A stretch of DNA of 19,465 bases from PHAA01 sp034678805 (GCA_034678805.1 JAXDBN010000017.1:1-19465), one strand, 5' to 3'; positions 6,979 to 15,897 are shown, counted from the stretch's first letter. Numbers and translations: made by a program. The notes: generated by a model not told the origin, from the letters alone.

Positions 6979-8454
6979 ATGGGAAAAACAACAGGATTTT
7001 TAAAATACCCCCGGATTGAACCAAATAAACGGCCTCCTGAAGAGAGGCTTCAGGATTGGGGAGAAATTAGACTCCAGCAAGATCTGGTGACTATAAGTCT
7101 TCAGGGGGCAAGATGTATGAATTGCGGTGTTCCCTTTTGTCACGGCGGGGTAGTATTAAATGGATCGGTTTCAGGGTGCCCGTTGCACAACCTCATCCCG
7201 GAGTGGAATGAATTGGTCTACCGGGGACAATGGAAAGAAGCCTATCATAGGCTTATCCGTACCAATCCGTTTCCCGAATTCACGTCCAGGGTTTGTCCCG
7301 CACCCTGCGAGGGATCCTGCACCGTAGGTTATGCATGGGATCCAGTATCCATAAACAACATTGAATATGAAATCATCGAAAAAGCATTTGCGGAGGGTTG
7401 GGTTCAGCCAACATCCAGCAAACCCAGTGGATACCAAGTAGCCGTGGTAGGTTCAGGGCCTGCCGGCCTTTCAGCGGCCTATTACTTAAACGCGGTAGGT
7501 CATGAAGTGACCGTTTTCGAACGAGATGATCGTCCCGGTGGACTTATGATGTATGGTATTCCCAATATGAAACTGGACAAAAATGTGGTCAATCGTCGGA
7601 TTGATTTGATGCGCGCATCAGGTATAAAGTTCACATTCAATACCGAAATAGGCGGGGAGCTGCCGGTTCAGCAATTGGTCTCAGGTTTTGATGCGGTTGT
7701 CTTGTGTGGTGGCGCAGGTAAAGCCCGGACTTTACCTGTTGAAGGAGCAGACCTCATAGGTGTATACTTCGCAATGGACTACCTACGGGGCAATACCATA
7801 AGTATATTGGGGGGGAACGATGGTAGCTATATAACCGCCGTGGGCAAAAACGTAATCGTAATTGGCGGCGGCGATACCGGTACGGATTGTGTGGCTACCG
7901 CTCTTCGCCAAGATTGTAAAAGCGTTCACCAATTTGAGATTTTACCAAAGCCCCCTGAAAAGCGGATAAAAACATCAAATCCCTGGCCGGAATGGCCCCG
8001 CAAACAAAAGACAGATTACGGCCAGGCGGAGGCCATCAGCATAAGCGGTCAGGACCCTCGTCACTACCTGATCTCAACCAAGAAGATCATTGGCAGCCAG
8101 GATCATGTACAGAAGGTTCATACCGTGAACGTCAACTGGGTTAGGAATGCATCCGGCCAAATGCAGCCAGTCGAAATTCCCGGTACCGAGAAGGTGTGGC
8201 CAGCTGATCTTGTATTGCTGGCGCTGGGTTTTAATGGTCCGGAAGATATTCTCCCGGAAGAGCTCAAGCTGGATCGTGATGCTAACGGCAATGTACAAGC
8301 TGATTTCGGCAAGTTTGAGACCAACGTCGATAAAGTATTTGTTGCAGGGGACATGCGCAGGGGGCAAAGCTTGGTAGTATGGGCAATTCAGGAAGGCAAG
8401 CTGGCTGCCCGAGAGGTAGATAAATACCTCACTGGATCTAGTTTTATTAAGTAA
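6979..8454 (+). CDS. gltD: Glutamate synthase, small (beta) subunit
   Basis: Oxidises NAD(P)H and passes electrons through FAD and iron-sulfur clusters to GltB. ATG at 6979 is chosen because the upstream in-frame GTG (6967) lies inside the ribosome binding site AAGGTGG; this gives 491 residues, the usual size, with the family start MGKTTGF. Cysteines 46, 49, 54, 67 (CMNCGVPFC, GCP) and 106, 110, 114 (CPAPCEGSC) form the N-terminal 4Fe-4S region. The FAD fingerprint GSGPAG is at 158-163, a second nucleotide site is GGGDTG, and the C-terminal FAD contact is VFVAGDMRRGQSLV. It begins 48 bases after gltB, with no terminator between. Confidence 0.96.
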   Translation: MGKTTGFLKYPRIEPNKRPPEERLQDWGEIRLQQDLVTISLQGARCMNCGVPFCHGGVVLNGSVSGCPLHNLIPEWNELVYRGQWKEAYHRLIRTNPFPEFTSRVCPAPCEGSCTVGYAWDPVSINNIEYEIIEKAFAEGWVQPTSSKPSGYQVAVVGSGPAGLSAAYYLNAVGHEVTVFERDDRPGGLMMYGIPNMKLDKNVVNRRIDLMRASGIKFTFNTEIGGELPVQQLVSGFDAVVLCGGAGKARTLPVEGADLIGVYFAMDYLRGNTISILGGNDGSYITAVGKNVIVIGGGDTGTDCVATALRQDCKSVHQFEILPKPPEKRIKTSNPWPEWPRKQKTDYGQAEAISISGQDPRHYLISTKKIIGSQDHVQKVHTVNVNWVRNASGQMQPVEIPGTEKVWPADLVLLALGFNGPEDILPEELKLDRDANGNVQADFGKFETNVDKVFVAGDMRRGQSLVVWAIQEGKLAAREVDKYLTGSSFIK

Positions 8455-8492
8455 GTACAGATATTCAGACAGGGCTAAAAGGAGAGAAGGAT

Positions 8493-9569
8493 ATGATTGA
8501 AGGATACCTGGTTTTGGAAAATGGTACTATCTTCCGGGGAAAAATGTTAAACGGCCCGGTTATGGTTAACGGGGAGGCAGTATTTAATACCAGCATGAAT
8601 GGTTACCAGGAAATTATCACTGATCCTTCTTATGCTGGTCAAATATTGACTTTCACATATCCTAGTATCGGTAATTATGGGTGTGGGGAAGATGCCTTCG
8701 AATCAGATCATCCGGCGCTGCGCGGTTTGGTAATCAAAGAAATCGCTGACCAGCCGGATCATTATCAATCGAGGTGGCGCTTGCACGAATTCTTGGATAA
8801 ATATCAGGTGCCTTGCCTGACTGGCATTGATACCCGTGCTCTAACCAGAATTCTAAGAATGTATGGAACCATGGGGGCAGTACTGACCACCAGCCTGGAT
8901 AACCGGGAGAGGTTGATTGAATATGCCCAGCAGGGCAAGGAGTGCTTAAATTCCAACCTGGTTCAGACCGTAACCTGCACATCTATCGATTACTATGGTG
9001 ATGGTCCTTTGAAGATCGTTTTATTGGATTTTGGTGTTAAGCGAAACATTATTAATTCATTGGTCGACCGCGGATGCCAGGTTATCGTAATGCCAGCTAA
9101 TTCTAGCGCTGATGAGATACTGGCCCTGCATCCTCAAGGTATAGTATTCTCCAATGGTCCTGGTGATCCGGAGGCTTGCGCCAGTGCGGTTGAAGAAATC
9201 AAGAAGTTAATCCCTATACTGCCCACCTTTGGTATATGTCTGGGACATCAACTGATTGCTCTGGCCCTTGGAGGGCGTACTTATAAACTGAAATTTGGTC
9301 ATCGGGGCGGCAACCACACGGTTAAAGATATGCGAAGTGGTCAGTGCATGATCAGTTCACAAAATCACGGTTATGCCGTCGACCCTGTTTCTTTACCTTC
9401 TGATGATGTAGATATCAGTTTTATAAATCTCAATGATGGGACCGTTGAAGGTCTGAAGCACAAATATAAACCTATCATGTCAGTCCAATTCCATCCGGAA
9501 GCCACACCTGGGCCCCGTGATTCGGGGTATTTGTTTGATGACTTCCTCCGAATGGCTACAGAACAATAA
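8493..9569 (+). CDS. carA: Carbamoyl-phosphate synthase, small (glutaminase) subunit
   Basis: Hydrolyses glutamine and channels ammonia to CarB for carbamoyl phosphate, the precursor of arginine and pyrimidines. The 358 residues are typical. The N-terminal CPSase small-chain domain (about 1-150) is followed by a class I glutamine amidotransferase. It has the oxyanion segment NGPGDP, nucleophile Cys249 (GICLGHQ) and catalytic His334/Glu336 (FHPEA). GGAGAG at 8481-8486 supports the start. It lies 38 bases after gltD with no promoter or terminator seen, so it probably shares that transcript. No arginine or pyrimidine genes flank it here. Confidence 0.96.
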   Translation: MIEGYLVLENGTIFRGKMLNGPVMVNGEAVFNTSMNGYQEIITDPSYAGQILTFTYPSIGNYGCGEDAFESDHPALRGLVIKEIADQPDHYQSRWRLHEFLDKYQVPCLTGIDTRALTRILRMYGTMGAVLTTSLDNRERLIEYAQQGKECLNSNLVQTVTCTSIDYYGDGPLKIVLLDFGVKRNIINSLVDRGCQVIVMPANSSADEILALHPQGIVFSNGPGDPEACASAVEEIKKLIPILPTFGICLGHQLIALALGGRTYKLKFGHRGGNHTVKDMRSGQCMISSQNHGYAVDPVSLPSDDVDISFINLNDGTVEGLKHKYKPIMSVQFHPEATPGPRDSGYLFDDFLRMATEQ

Positions 9570-9610
9570 GTTGTGAAATTAACCAGGGTTAAACTAGGGA
9601 GGAGAAACAA

Positions 9611-12600
9611 ATGCCTATTAATAAGGAAGTAAAAAAGGTTCTAGTCATAGGTTCTGGGCCGATAGTAATTGGGCAGGCAGCCGAATTTGATTATGCCGGG
9701 ACACAGGCTTGCCGTGCACTTAGAGAGGAAGGCATAAAAGTCGCCCTCCTGAATAGCAATCCAGCCACCATTATGACCGATGTAAATATGGCAGATAGTG
9801 TTTATATGGAACCCATCACGGTTGAAATAGCCGAAAAGATTCTGCAGCGGGAAAAGCCAGACGGGATTATCGCAACCATGGGCGGCCAGGCTGGTCTTAA
9901 CTTAGCCCTGGCTCTTCACCAGGCAGGTATACTGGAAAAATACAATGTACCTTTGCTGGGCACTCCGGTGGAGGCAATTGCCCGCGCAGAAGACCGGGAG
10001 CTGTTTAAGTCCACTATGGAACAAATTGGGCAGCCGATACCCGAGAGCGCTATAGTAAACACTGTCAAAGATGCCCATGACTTCGCCATTCAATCAGGTT
10101 TTCCTCTTATCATACGACCTGCTTATACCCTTGGGGGCAGCGGTGGAGGCCAGGTTCATAATGAAGAGGAATTACAAGAGATTGCCACCCGCGGTTTAAA
10201 GGTCAGTCCCATAGGGCAAATCCTAATCGAACGCAGCGTATCCGGTTATAAGGAAATTGAATTTGAGGTCATGCGCGACACTAATGACAATTGTATTATT
10301 GTCTGCAGTATGGAAAATATAGATCCGGTAGGAATTCATACCGGCGACAGCATTGTAGTAGCTCCAGCACAGACGCTATCTGATGCCGAATTACAGATGC
10401 TCAGGGACGCATCTTTGAAAATTATACGTTCTTTGAAGATAGCAGGTGGCTGCAATGTACAGTTTGCTTTGCACCCCAATAGTCCTCAATACTACGTTAT
10501 CGAGGTAAATCCCCGGGTTAGCCGCTCCAGTGCCCTGGCCTCCAAAGCCACTGGTTATCCCATTGCTAAGGTGGCGACTTTAATCGCTATGGGTTATAGC
10601 CTTGATGAGATCCCCAATACTGTCACTGGCAAAACAATGGCTTGTTTTGAACCAGCCATCGATTATTTCGTACTTAAGGTGCCGCGTTGGCCCTTTGATA
10701 AGTTTGCCAGTGGTGAGCGCCGGTTAGGTACCCAGATGAAAGCTACCGGAGAGGTTATGGCCATTGATCGGACCTTTGAAGGAGCCTTAATGAAATCAAT
10801 CCGCAGTCTTGATTTGGGGATTGATGGGATTACACTGCCCGGATTGGATCAGCTCGGCAATGAAGAGCTTCGTGAGCGTTTGAAGGTTGCTGATGACGAA
10901 CGCTTATATATACTGGCTGAGGCGTTTAAACGGGGTATGAGCATAGACGAAATCAACCAGATTACAGAAATTAACAGATTCTTTTTAAAAAAGATCAAAA
11001 ATATTGTGGACTTTAGCCGAAGGCTCCAGGACGAGCCGCTGGACAGAGAACTATTATTGGCGGCAAAAAAGATTGGTTTTGCCGATAAACACATAGCCCA
11101 ATTACAGCCGAATCCAGATCTACATGAGGCACATATAAAACGGTTGCACCAAGACCTTGGTATTGTTCCGGTTTACAAGATGGTCGATACCTGTGCAGCT
11201 GAATTCGATGCGGCCAGCCCGTATTTTTATTCTAGCTATGAGGATGAAAATGAGGCTATTTACGAGGATACATCCAAAGTACTGGTTATTGGTTCCGGGC
11301 CAATACGTATAGGCCAGGGTGTAGAATTTGACTACTGTTCGGTGCACTGCGTTTGGGCTTTGCAGGATGCTGGTTATCAAGCCATAATTGTAAACAATAA
11401 TCCTGAGACAGTCAGTACCGACTTTGACACTTCTGACCGTCTATACTTTGAGCCACTGGCATTTGAAGATGTCATGAACATAATAGAACAGGAAAAACCA
11501 AAAGGAGTAATGGTCCAGTTCGGCGGCCAGAATGCTATTAACCTGGCAGCCCCCCTGAACCAAGCAGGGGTGAGGATACTTGGCACTTGCCAGGATAGTA
11601 TCGATCGGGCTGAGGACCGCGAACGTTTCGATACCTTGCTTCAGCAATTAGATATCCCCAGAGCACCAGGAAAAAGTGTTTTTTCGGTAGAAGAAGCAGT
11701 TGAGGCAGCTGATACAATAGGTTATCCGGTACTGGTGCGGCCATCTTATGTACTGGGTGGTCGGGCTATGGAAATCGTCGACAACCGAATCGAAATGGAA
11801 CAGTATATGGCAGCTGCCGTTAAATTGCATCCTGATCACCCGGTACTGGTAGATAAATACCTGTTGGGACTAGAGTTAGAGGTGGATGCAGTCTCAGATG
11901 GGCAGGAGGTTCTTATCCCTGGGATTATGCAGCATATCGAAAGAGCGGGGGTCCATTCCGGTGATAGTATGGCAGTGTTTCCGGCCCACAACCTGCGGGC
12001 TCGAATCGCTGCCAAGATTGTTGATTATACTACTCGTTTAGCCCAGGCATTAAATGTGAAAGGGATTATTAATATACAGTTTGTTGAATTTGAAAATGAG
12101 CTATATGTAATTGAGGTCAACCCTCGTTCCAGCCGAACTGTGCCTTTTATCAGCAAAATAACCGGTTTACCGTTGATTAAAATAGCGACTATGGCGTCGC
12201 TGGGTCATACCCTAAAGGATCAGGGTTATAGAGGAGGCCTGCAACCCCGTCCAAACTTCTATGCAGTAAAGGCACCGGTTTTCTCTTTCGCCAAACTTGA
12301 ACAAGTAGATATAACCCTCGGACCCGAAATGAAATCTACAGGCGAAGTGCTGGGCATAGACAAATCCTTGCATATCGCGCTTTATAAAGGGATGTTGGCA
12401 GCGGGTATTAAAGTTCCCAATCATGGTACAATTGTGGCTACAATCGCCGACCGTGACAAAGCTGAGGCTATGCCGCTTCTGCAGGGATTTGCCAAACTTG
12501 GCTTTAAATTAATTGCTACCGAAGGGACTGCCAAGGCATTGCAGCGGTTGGGAGTCTCTGTTGAAAAGGTGAAAAAGCTGGGTGAAGGGAACCCTAATAT

Positions 12601-12862
12601 TGTCGATCTGTTACAAGCAGGTAAAGTGGATCTAGTCGTAAATACACTTACCCAGGGACGATCACCCTTCAGTGACGGATTTCGTATTCGCCGCGTAGCT
12701 GTCGAACTAGGCGTTCCAGTACTGACTTCACTTGATACCTTGGAAGTATTACTTGAGGTGATGCGGGAACGACAGCACCGTCAAATTGAACCATGCTTTT
12801 CGTTGCAGGAGTACATCAGCGGCAGCTTCCCATGGATAGATTCAGTAAATGACGAAGGATAA
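9611..12862 (+). CDS. carB: Carbamoyl-phosphate synthase, large subunit
   Basis: Builds carbamoyl phosphate from bicarbonate, ammonia and two ATP. The 1083 residues show the internal duplication: VLVIGSGPIVIGQ near residue 10 and VLVIGSGPIRIGQ near 556 each open a half containing an ATP-grasp fold. These have GGSGGGQ near 176 and VLGGRAM near 715 as nucleotide loops. An oligomerisation region lies between. The last ~145 residues (from about 938) form the MGS-like allosteric domain, where ornithine and UMP act in related enzymes. GGGAGGAG ends about 7 bases before the ATG. It is the last gene of the block and faces the next gene tail-to-tail; I see no clear terminator in the 57-base gap. Confidence 0.97.
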   Translation: MPINKEVKKVLVIGSGPIVIGQAAEFDYAGTQACRALREEGIKVALLNSNPATIMTDVNMADSVYMEPITVEIAEKILQREKPDGIIATMGGQAGLNLALALHQAGILEKYNVPLLGTPVEAIARAEDRELFKSTMEQIGQPIPESAIVNTVKDAHDFAIQSGFPLIIRPAYTLGGSGGGQVHNEEELQEIATRGLKVSPIGQILIERSVSGYKEIEFEVMRDTNDNCIIVCSMENIDPVGIHTGDSIVVAPAQTLSDAELQMLRDASLKIIRSLKIAGGCNVQFALHPNSPQYYVIEVNPRVSRSSALASKATGYPIAKVATLIAMGYSLDEIPNTVTGKTMACFEPAIDYFVLKVPRWPFDKFASGERRLGTQMKATGEVMAIDRTFEGALMKSIRSLDLGIDGITLPGLDQLGNEELRERLKVADDERLYILAEAFKRGMSIDEINQITEINRFFLKKIKNIVDFSRRLQDEPLDRELLLAAKKIGFADKHIAQLQPNPDLHEAHIKRLHQDLGIVPVYKMVDTCAAEFDAASPYFYSSYEDENEAIYEDTSKVLVIGSGPIRIGQGVEFDYCSVHCVWALQDAGYQAIIVNNNPETVSTDFDTSDRLYFEPLAFEDVMNIIEQEKPKGVMVQFGGQNAINLAAPLNQAGVRILGTCQDSIDRAEDRERFDTLLQQLDIPRAPGKSVFSVEEAVEAADTIGYPVLVRPSYVLGGRAMEIVDNRIEMEQYMAAAVKLHPDHPVLVDKYLLGLELEVDAVSDGQEVLIPGIMQHIERAGVHSGDSMAVFPAHNLRARIAAKIVDYTTRLAQALNVKGIINIQFVEFENELYVIEVNPRSSRTVPFISKITGLPLIKIATMASLGHTLKDQGYRGGLQPRPNFYAVKAPVFSFAKLEQVDITLGPEMKSTGEVLGIDKSLHIALYKGMLAAGIKVPNHGTIVATIADRDKAEAMPLLQGFAKLGFKLIATEGTAKALQRLGVSVEKVKKLGEGNPNIVDLLQAGKVDLVVNTLTQGRSPFSDGFRIRRVAVELGVPVLTSLDTLEVLLEVMRERQHRQIEPCFSLQEYISGSFPWIDSVNDEG

Positions 12863-12919
12863 TTATTAATAACAGCTCAGTCATAAAATGGTCTGGCCGC
12901 CCTGATAATATTATTTTGT

Positions 12920-14461
12920 TTATTCGACTGGCACTCTTGCTGATTTTAAGTCTGCTTCATTTTTTCGCGGGGCTGTTTTCTCTCTAATAATATGGGTAAT
13001 ATTTTCTAATTTGAATAGGAGCCAGCAGCAGGACAGAACCAACATTATATCAAATATGAAGTTGAATAAAAAAAGCTGTTTTGCAGTATCCGCATAACCA
13101 TTGCCCACAAAGGGCATCGGGAACTGCAATATTCCGATCAGCATTATACCCCACAGTAATTCCAGCTTGGCTCTGTAGCCGGCATTTTTCATGTTTCGGG
13201 TATACTCCTTCCAAGACACTGCCAATACACTCAATAATACACCCGCTATAAACCAAAGCTTTTTGGGAAAAAATTCACGGATGTTTGACCATAGGGTTAG
13301 CCTATTAAAGTCTCTTATGGGTATACCACTATATTCCTGCGAATATTTGCCCAAAAACGTACTGGTTGAAAACGCCTGGCTGGCAGTATATTCAAGACCT
13401 TGTATAAGTCTATGAGGATGGGTTATATAAAACTTTACCAGGCTGAGATTAGTAATTTTGCTATAGAATTCTTGTTGAGTAATAATTGCCCCTGGATTAT
13501 ACCTCGCATATTCCTCCTGGGGCAGAAAAGCATGTTTGCCTGCGTCAACTGCCAGGTTGGGATTCAATCCCATATCAATAAGATCCTGACCGGGAGTTTC
13601 TGAACTCTTGAGGATTCCATAAAACACGGAATTATATTTGGTTATATTGTTGATGCTGGCGTTACTCATATTTATATTAATCGGGTAAACGATTAGAAGG
13701 ATTGAGGAAAATAACAGCAGCATGCGCTGGAGTCTGGTCAGCATCCGCCAGTTATCTCTGATAAGTATACCAATCATGAGGCAGATTATCGGCAATGCTG
13801 ATATCACCTGCATCTTTGACCCGAGAAAAAGAAAAGCCGTGAAAAATATGAGCATCATTTGCGGAAGCAGCGCAAACCGGGGACCTTGGTGATAACGACC
13901 ATAAATATAATATAGCCAAGCGGCTATGTACAAAAGCAGGGTAGTGATCATCATCGGTTCGCCATATAGGCTGTTGAACCATACCAGGTAATTACCATCT
14001 AGAAGTACAAATAAGGTTAATAGGGCAGCCATTATCATTTTGGGACTGCTTAAGTTTAAGCACCTGATTATTATATATAGGGCCCAAAGATAAAGAACGA
14101 TATATGCGATAGCCAGATATGTTGTTTGGAATACTGTAGTACCCAATGCCTTGCATATTAGGCCTATTGGGATAATTAGATAAGACATGCTGGTAGTTTT
14201 CAACCTACTCAACTGCTGTAAAATGCCCGCGTCCGATATCCTGTACTCGGTTACCGGATGGTTCAAGAATCTGACAAATGACGGGTTATTCAAATCCTCA
14301 CTGGTTAACTCCAAGCCTGATACATTCATAACCCTGTCAAAATCACCCTGATCCGCAACCCCTGGCCGGGGATCTTGAAATAGGATAAAGGCGACTATAT
14401 TCAGGGCTAATAGTCCGAGTACCAACCACAAATATACTGGATTATTTTTTTTTAATTTCAT
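12920..14461 (-). CDS. Polytopic membrane protein, probable GT-C type glycosyltransferase (WsfD-like)
   Basis: About 513 residues and roughly 11 hydrophobic segments. The first, near residues 7-28, is followed by a ~65-residue loop starting GVADQGDFDRVM. Acidic residues in this first outer loop are typical of GT-C enzymes that use lipid-linked sugars. NSLYGEP in the membrane region and KYNSVFYGILKSS ahead of a large loop resemble, from memory, the family annotated as glycan hexose transferase WsfD. ATG at 14461 is preferred because an AAAGAAG stretch lies upstream. A second in-frame ATG at 14479 has no ribosome binding site and lies in a 15-bp inverted repeat. The C-terminal tail is short and charged. 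Substrate and pathway are unknown, and no cell-wall genes lie nearby in the window. Confidence 0.75.
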   Translation of the reverse strand: MKLKKNNPVYLWLVLGLLALNIVAFILFQDPRPGVADQGDFDRVMNVSGLELTSEDLNNPSFVRFLNHPVTEYRISDAGILQQLSRLKTTSMSYLIIPIGLICKALGTTVFQTTYLAIAYIVLYLWALYIIIRCLNLSSPKMIMAALLTLFVLLDGNYLVWFNSLYGEPMMITTLLLYIAAWLYYIYGRYHQGPRFALLPQMMLIFFTAFLFLGSKMQVISALPIICLMIGILIRDNWRMLTRLQRMLLLFSSILLIVYPININMSNASINNITKYNSVFYGILKSSETPGQDLIDMGLNPNLAVDAGKHAFLPQEEYARYNPGAIITQQEFYSKITNLSLVKFYITHPHRLIQGLEYTASQAFSTSTFLGKYSQEYSGIPIRDFNRLTLWSNIREFFPKKLWFIAGVLLSVLAVSWKEYTRNMKNAGYRAKLELLWGIMLIGILQFPMPFVGNGYADTAKQLFLFNFIFDIMLVLSCCWLLFKLENITHIIREKTAPRKNEADLKSARVPVE

Positions 14462-14473
14462 TGTGACATCTTC

Positions 14474-14529
14474 TTTCATCCAATAATTAAAATTTTGCTT
14501 AAGGTTAGTATGTCAATTATTGGATGAAA
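14474..14529. repeat. 15-bp perfect inverted repeat at the start of the membrane protein gene
   Basis: TTTCATCCAATAATT (14474-14488) is the exact reverse complement of AATTATTGGATGAAA (14515-14529), with 26 bases between. It lies immediately upstream of the preferred start at 14461 and covers the alternative start at 14479. It could form an mRNA hairpin near the ribosome binding site, be a repressor operator, or be a relic of insertion. No transposase gene is present. Confidence 0.6.
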
Positions 14530-14644
14530 TATTTACATCTAATATCCAGTGTTTTCTAGGGAGGAATGAAAATAGAGGATCGGGCACATTTAAGGAATTG
14601 TAGTTAGAATTATTAATGCTTAATAGGATGGTTTTTGTTCCACT

Positions 14645-14673
14645 TAAATAAAAAAGTTCAGAACACCTGAACT
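14645..14673 (-). terminator. Intrinsic terminator of the tRNA-Arg gene
   Basis: Read on the minus strand, AGTTCAG and CTGAACT form a 7-bp stem (14655-14673) around a five-base loop and run into TTTTTATTTA. It lies 26 bases beyond the tRNA 3' end. It should also insulate the downstream membrane protein gene from tRNA transcription. Confidence 0.75.
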
Positions 14674-14698
14674 ACGGAGTGGATATTCATTTAAAAAA

Positions 14699-14773
14699 TG
14701 GTACGCCCGAGAGGAATCGAACCTCCGCACCCGGCTCCGGAGGCCGGTGCTCTATCCACTGAGCTACGGGCGC
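14699..14773 (-). tRNA. tRNA-Arg (anticodon CCG)
   Basis: A 75-base cloverleaf. The 7-bp acceptor stem GCGCCCG/CGGGCGT has one terminal G-U pair. The D arm is GCTCAGTGGATAGAGC. The anticodon stem CCGGC/GCCGG holds loop CTCCGGA, giving CCG, which reads the arginine codon CGG. The T arm contains TTCGATT. Discriminator A and an encoded CCA end the gene. It has its own promoter (14787-14815) and terminator (14645-14673), so it is a single-gene unit. Confidence 0.96.
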
Positions 14774-14786
14774 ACATCGCTAGATG

Positions 14787-14815
14787 ATTATAGCAGAATA
14801 TTTTGGATCGGTCAA
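14787..14815 (-). promoter_or_regulatory. Sigma-A promoter of tRNA-Arg
   Basis: On the minus strand TTGACC (14815-14810) and TATAAT (14792-14787) are 17 bases apart. Transcription would start about 7 bases before the mature tRNA. The spacer and upstream flank form an imperfect inverted repeat, CAGAATATTTTG (14794-14805) against CAAAATATGTTCTG (14813-14826), with one extra base. Confidence 0.85.
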
Positions 14816-14848
14816 AATATGTTCTGTCCCTCCAAGATTGGTTGAGAT

Positions 14849-14884
14849 CCAAGGACCAGCATCTTAAAAAGTGCTGGTCCTTGG
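14849..14884. repeat. 13-bp perfect hairpin without T-tract
   Basis: CCAAGGACCAGCA (14849-14861) pairs perfectly with TGCTGGTCCTTGG (14872-14884) around a ten-base loop. It lies 95 bases past the stop codon of the minus-strand stalk-domain gene and before the tRNA promoter. Neither strand has a T-run after it, so it is not a standard terminator; it could stabilise the 3' end of that mRNA. Confidence 0.6.
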
Positions 14885-14978
14885 CCATGAACACTCCAAT
14901 TTAGATAAAATTGATTTAAACACAGCCTTCCAAGTATCTAAGCCGGCCTATCTGACACAGTCTTTCCCTTCACTTTAG

Positions 14979-15815
14979 TTAGACCACAGGGATCTCAGTG
15001 TCGGTAGCCGGTTCGCCAGCAGCGGGAGATTCGGTAACCAATTCAGTCCCAAATAGCCTATCCAAATCTTGGATTGGCACATAGGCCCGACCATTACTAA
15101 TTTCATTTGTAAAAGGAATGGCAAAATTGACAAAATCCTCGTTTAAATCATATACGGGGTCAGAAAGGGTGCCCGTAATCGTTCCGCTGATAGGTTGATC
15201 GGCATAGACTCCAGAGATAGTTCCATCTACGATTTCGCCATAACCAGTTGCCTCCTCGTAATTATTAAAGGTACCTTCAATTGTTAAGGTTACATCAATC
15301 AGATTTCCAGTCAGAGGATCGGTTATGGTGATCAGTATATCGCCATTAATTATACCCGTTGTACTTGGGACAGTTGGGTCTGTTGGCGTATCTAAGGTAA
15401 ATTGCAGGGCATCAGTAGTATCCCCCAGGGCAACTGGTACCTGGGTAGTGGCCGTAGTACTGTTGGGGGTGAATACCACCGTGACCTTGTTAGTACCTGT
15501 AACTGTGACGGTACCTGCTTCAGTGTCCCAGTCCACTTTTGTTGCACCATTGTTCATCAGGGCTTGTACAGGGAACATAACTTTTTTTCCATCGTCAGTA
15601 TAGAGCTTAACAAGATTTCCGGTCTTGTTGGTCCACAATGCGCTAGTTTCAGATGTTACAGTGACATCGCTGCCTGATGTGGATGTGGCTTGGGATTCGG
15701 ACTTGTTCGACCCATTTCCTTTGCCGTTGTTGCTTTTGTCAGAAGCGGCAAAAGCGCACAGGGACATGGAAAGGGTGAGGGTGAGGGTCAACAGGAGTGC
15801 CAATAGTTTTTTCAT
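14979..15815 (-). CDS. Secreted stalk-domain (copper amine oxidase N-terminal-like) protein
   Basis: About 278 residues beginning at the ATG at 15815, which has AAAGGAAGG 8 bases upstream. A reading frame opening at 15866 would include the terminator region and is unlikely. Residues 1-24 are a signal peptide (MKKLLALLLTLTLTL, then AFAA). A Ser/Asn/Lys-rich linker follows. A first part with YTDDGKKVMFPVQALMNNGA and a C-terminal NGRAYVPIQDLDRLFG both match the stalk-domain pattern of Clostridia surface proteins. Between them lies a Thr/Ile/Gly-rich beta-strand region (about 130-220). There are no enzymatic residues or clear cell-wall anchor, so it probably acts outside the membrane; partner unknown. 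Expression is controlled by the riboswitch in its leader. Confidence 0.8.
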   Translation of the reverse strand: MKKLLALLLTLTLTLSMSLCAFAASDKSNNGKGNGSNKSESQATSTSGSDVTVTSETSALWTNKTGNLVKLYTDDGKKVMFPVQALMNNGATKVDWDTEAGTVTVTGTNKVTVVFTPNSTTATTQVPVALGDTTDALQFTLDTPTDPTVPSTTGIINGDILITITDPLTGNLIDVTLTIEGTFNNYEEATGYGEIVDGTISGVYADQPISGTITGTLSDPVYDLNEDFVNFAIPFTNEISNGRAYVPIQDLDRLFGTELVTESPAAGEPATDTEIPVV

Positions 15816-15849
15816 TCGATCAACCTTCCTTTCTTTTTCCATCTCCACC

Positions 15850-15880
15850 GAAAAAAATAACTGCATACCGAAGCATGCAG
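15850..15880 (-). terminator. Riboswitch-controlled terminator
   Basis: On the minus strand CTGCATGC and GTATGCAG form an 8-bp stem capped by a TTCG tetraloop (15861-15880), followed by TTATTTTTTT (15860-15851). It ends 35 bases before the stalk-protein start codon. Its loop and adjoining stem (15866-15873) can instead pair with the 3' end of the aptamer (15898-15905). Confidence 0.88.
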
Positions 15881-15897
15881 CTGATTAACTGGCTTCT

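Noticed and set aside
12863..12919. A terminator between carB and the convergent membrane gene
   Set aside because: The gap has AT-rich runs but no stem with adequate GC followed by a T-tract on either strand.
14569..14610. Short plus-strand ORF after GGGAGG (ATG near 14567)
   Set aside because: Only 13 codons, with one-base spacing from the purine-rich stretch to the ATG; no sign of conservation can be assessed.
14691..14894. A 67-codon minus-strand reading frame over the tRNA region
   Set aside because: Its C-terminal half is simply the translated tRNA-Arg gene and its first half covers the tRNA promoter; no ribosome binding site.
15816..15866. A longer start (15866) for the stalk-domain protein
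   Set aside because: It would put 17 residues before a textbook signal peptide and begin inside the terminator stem; the start at 15815 has AAAGGAAGG at ideal spacing.
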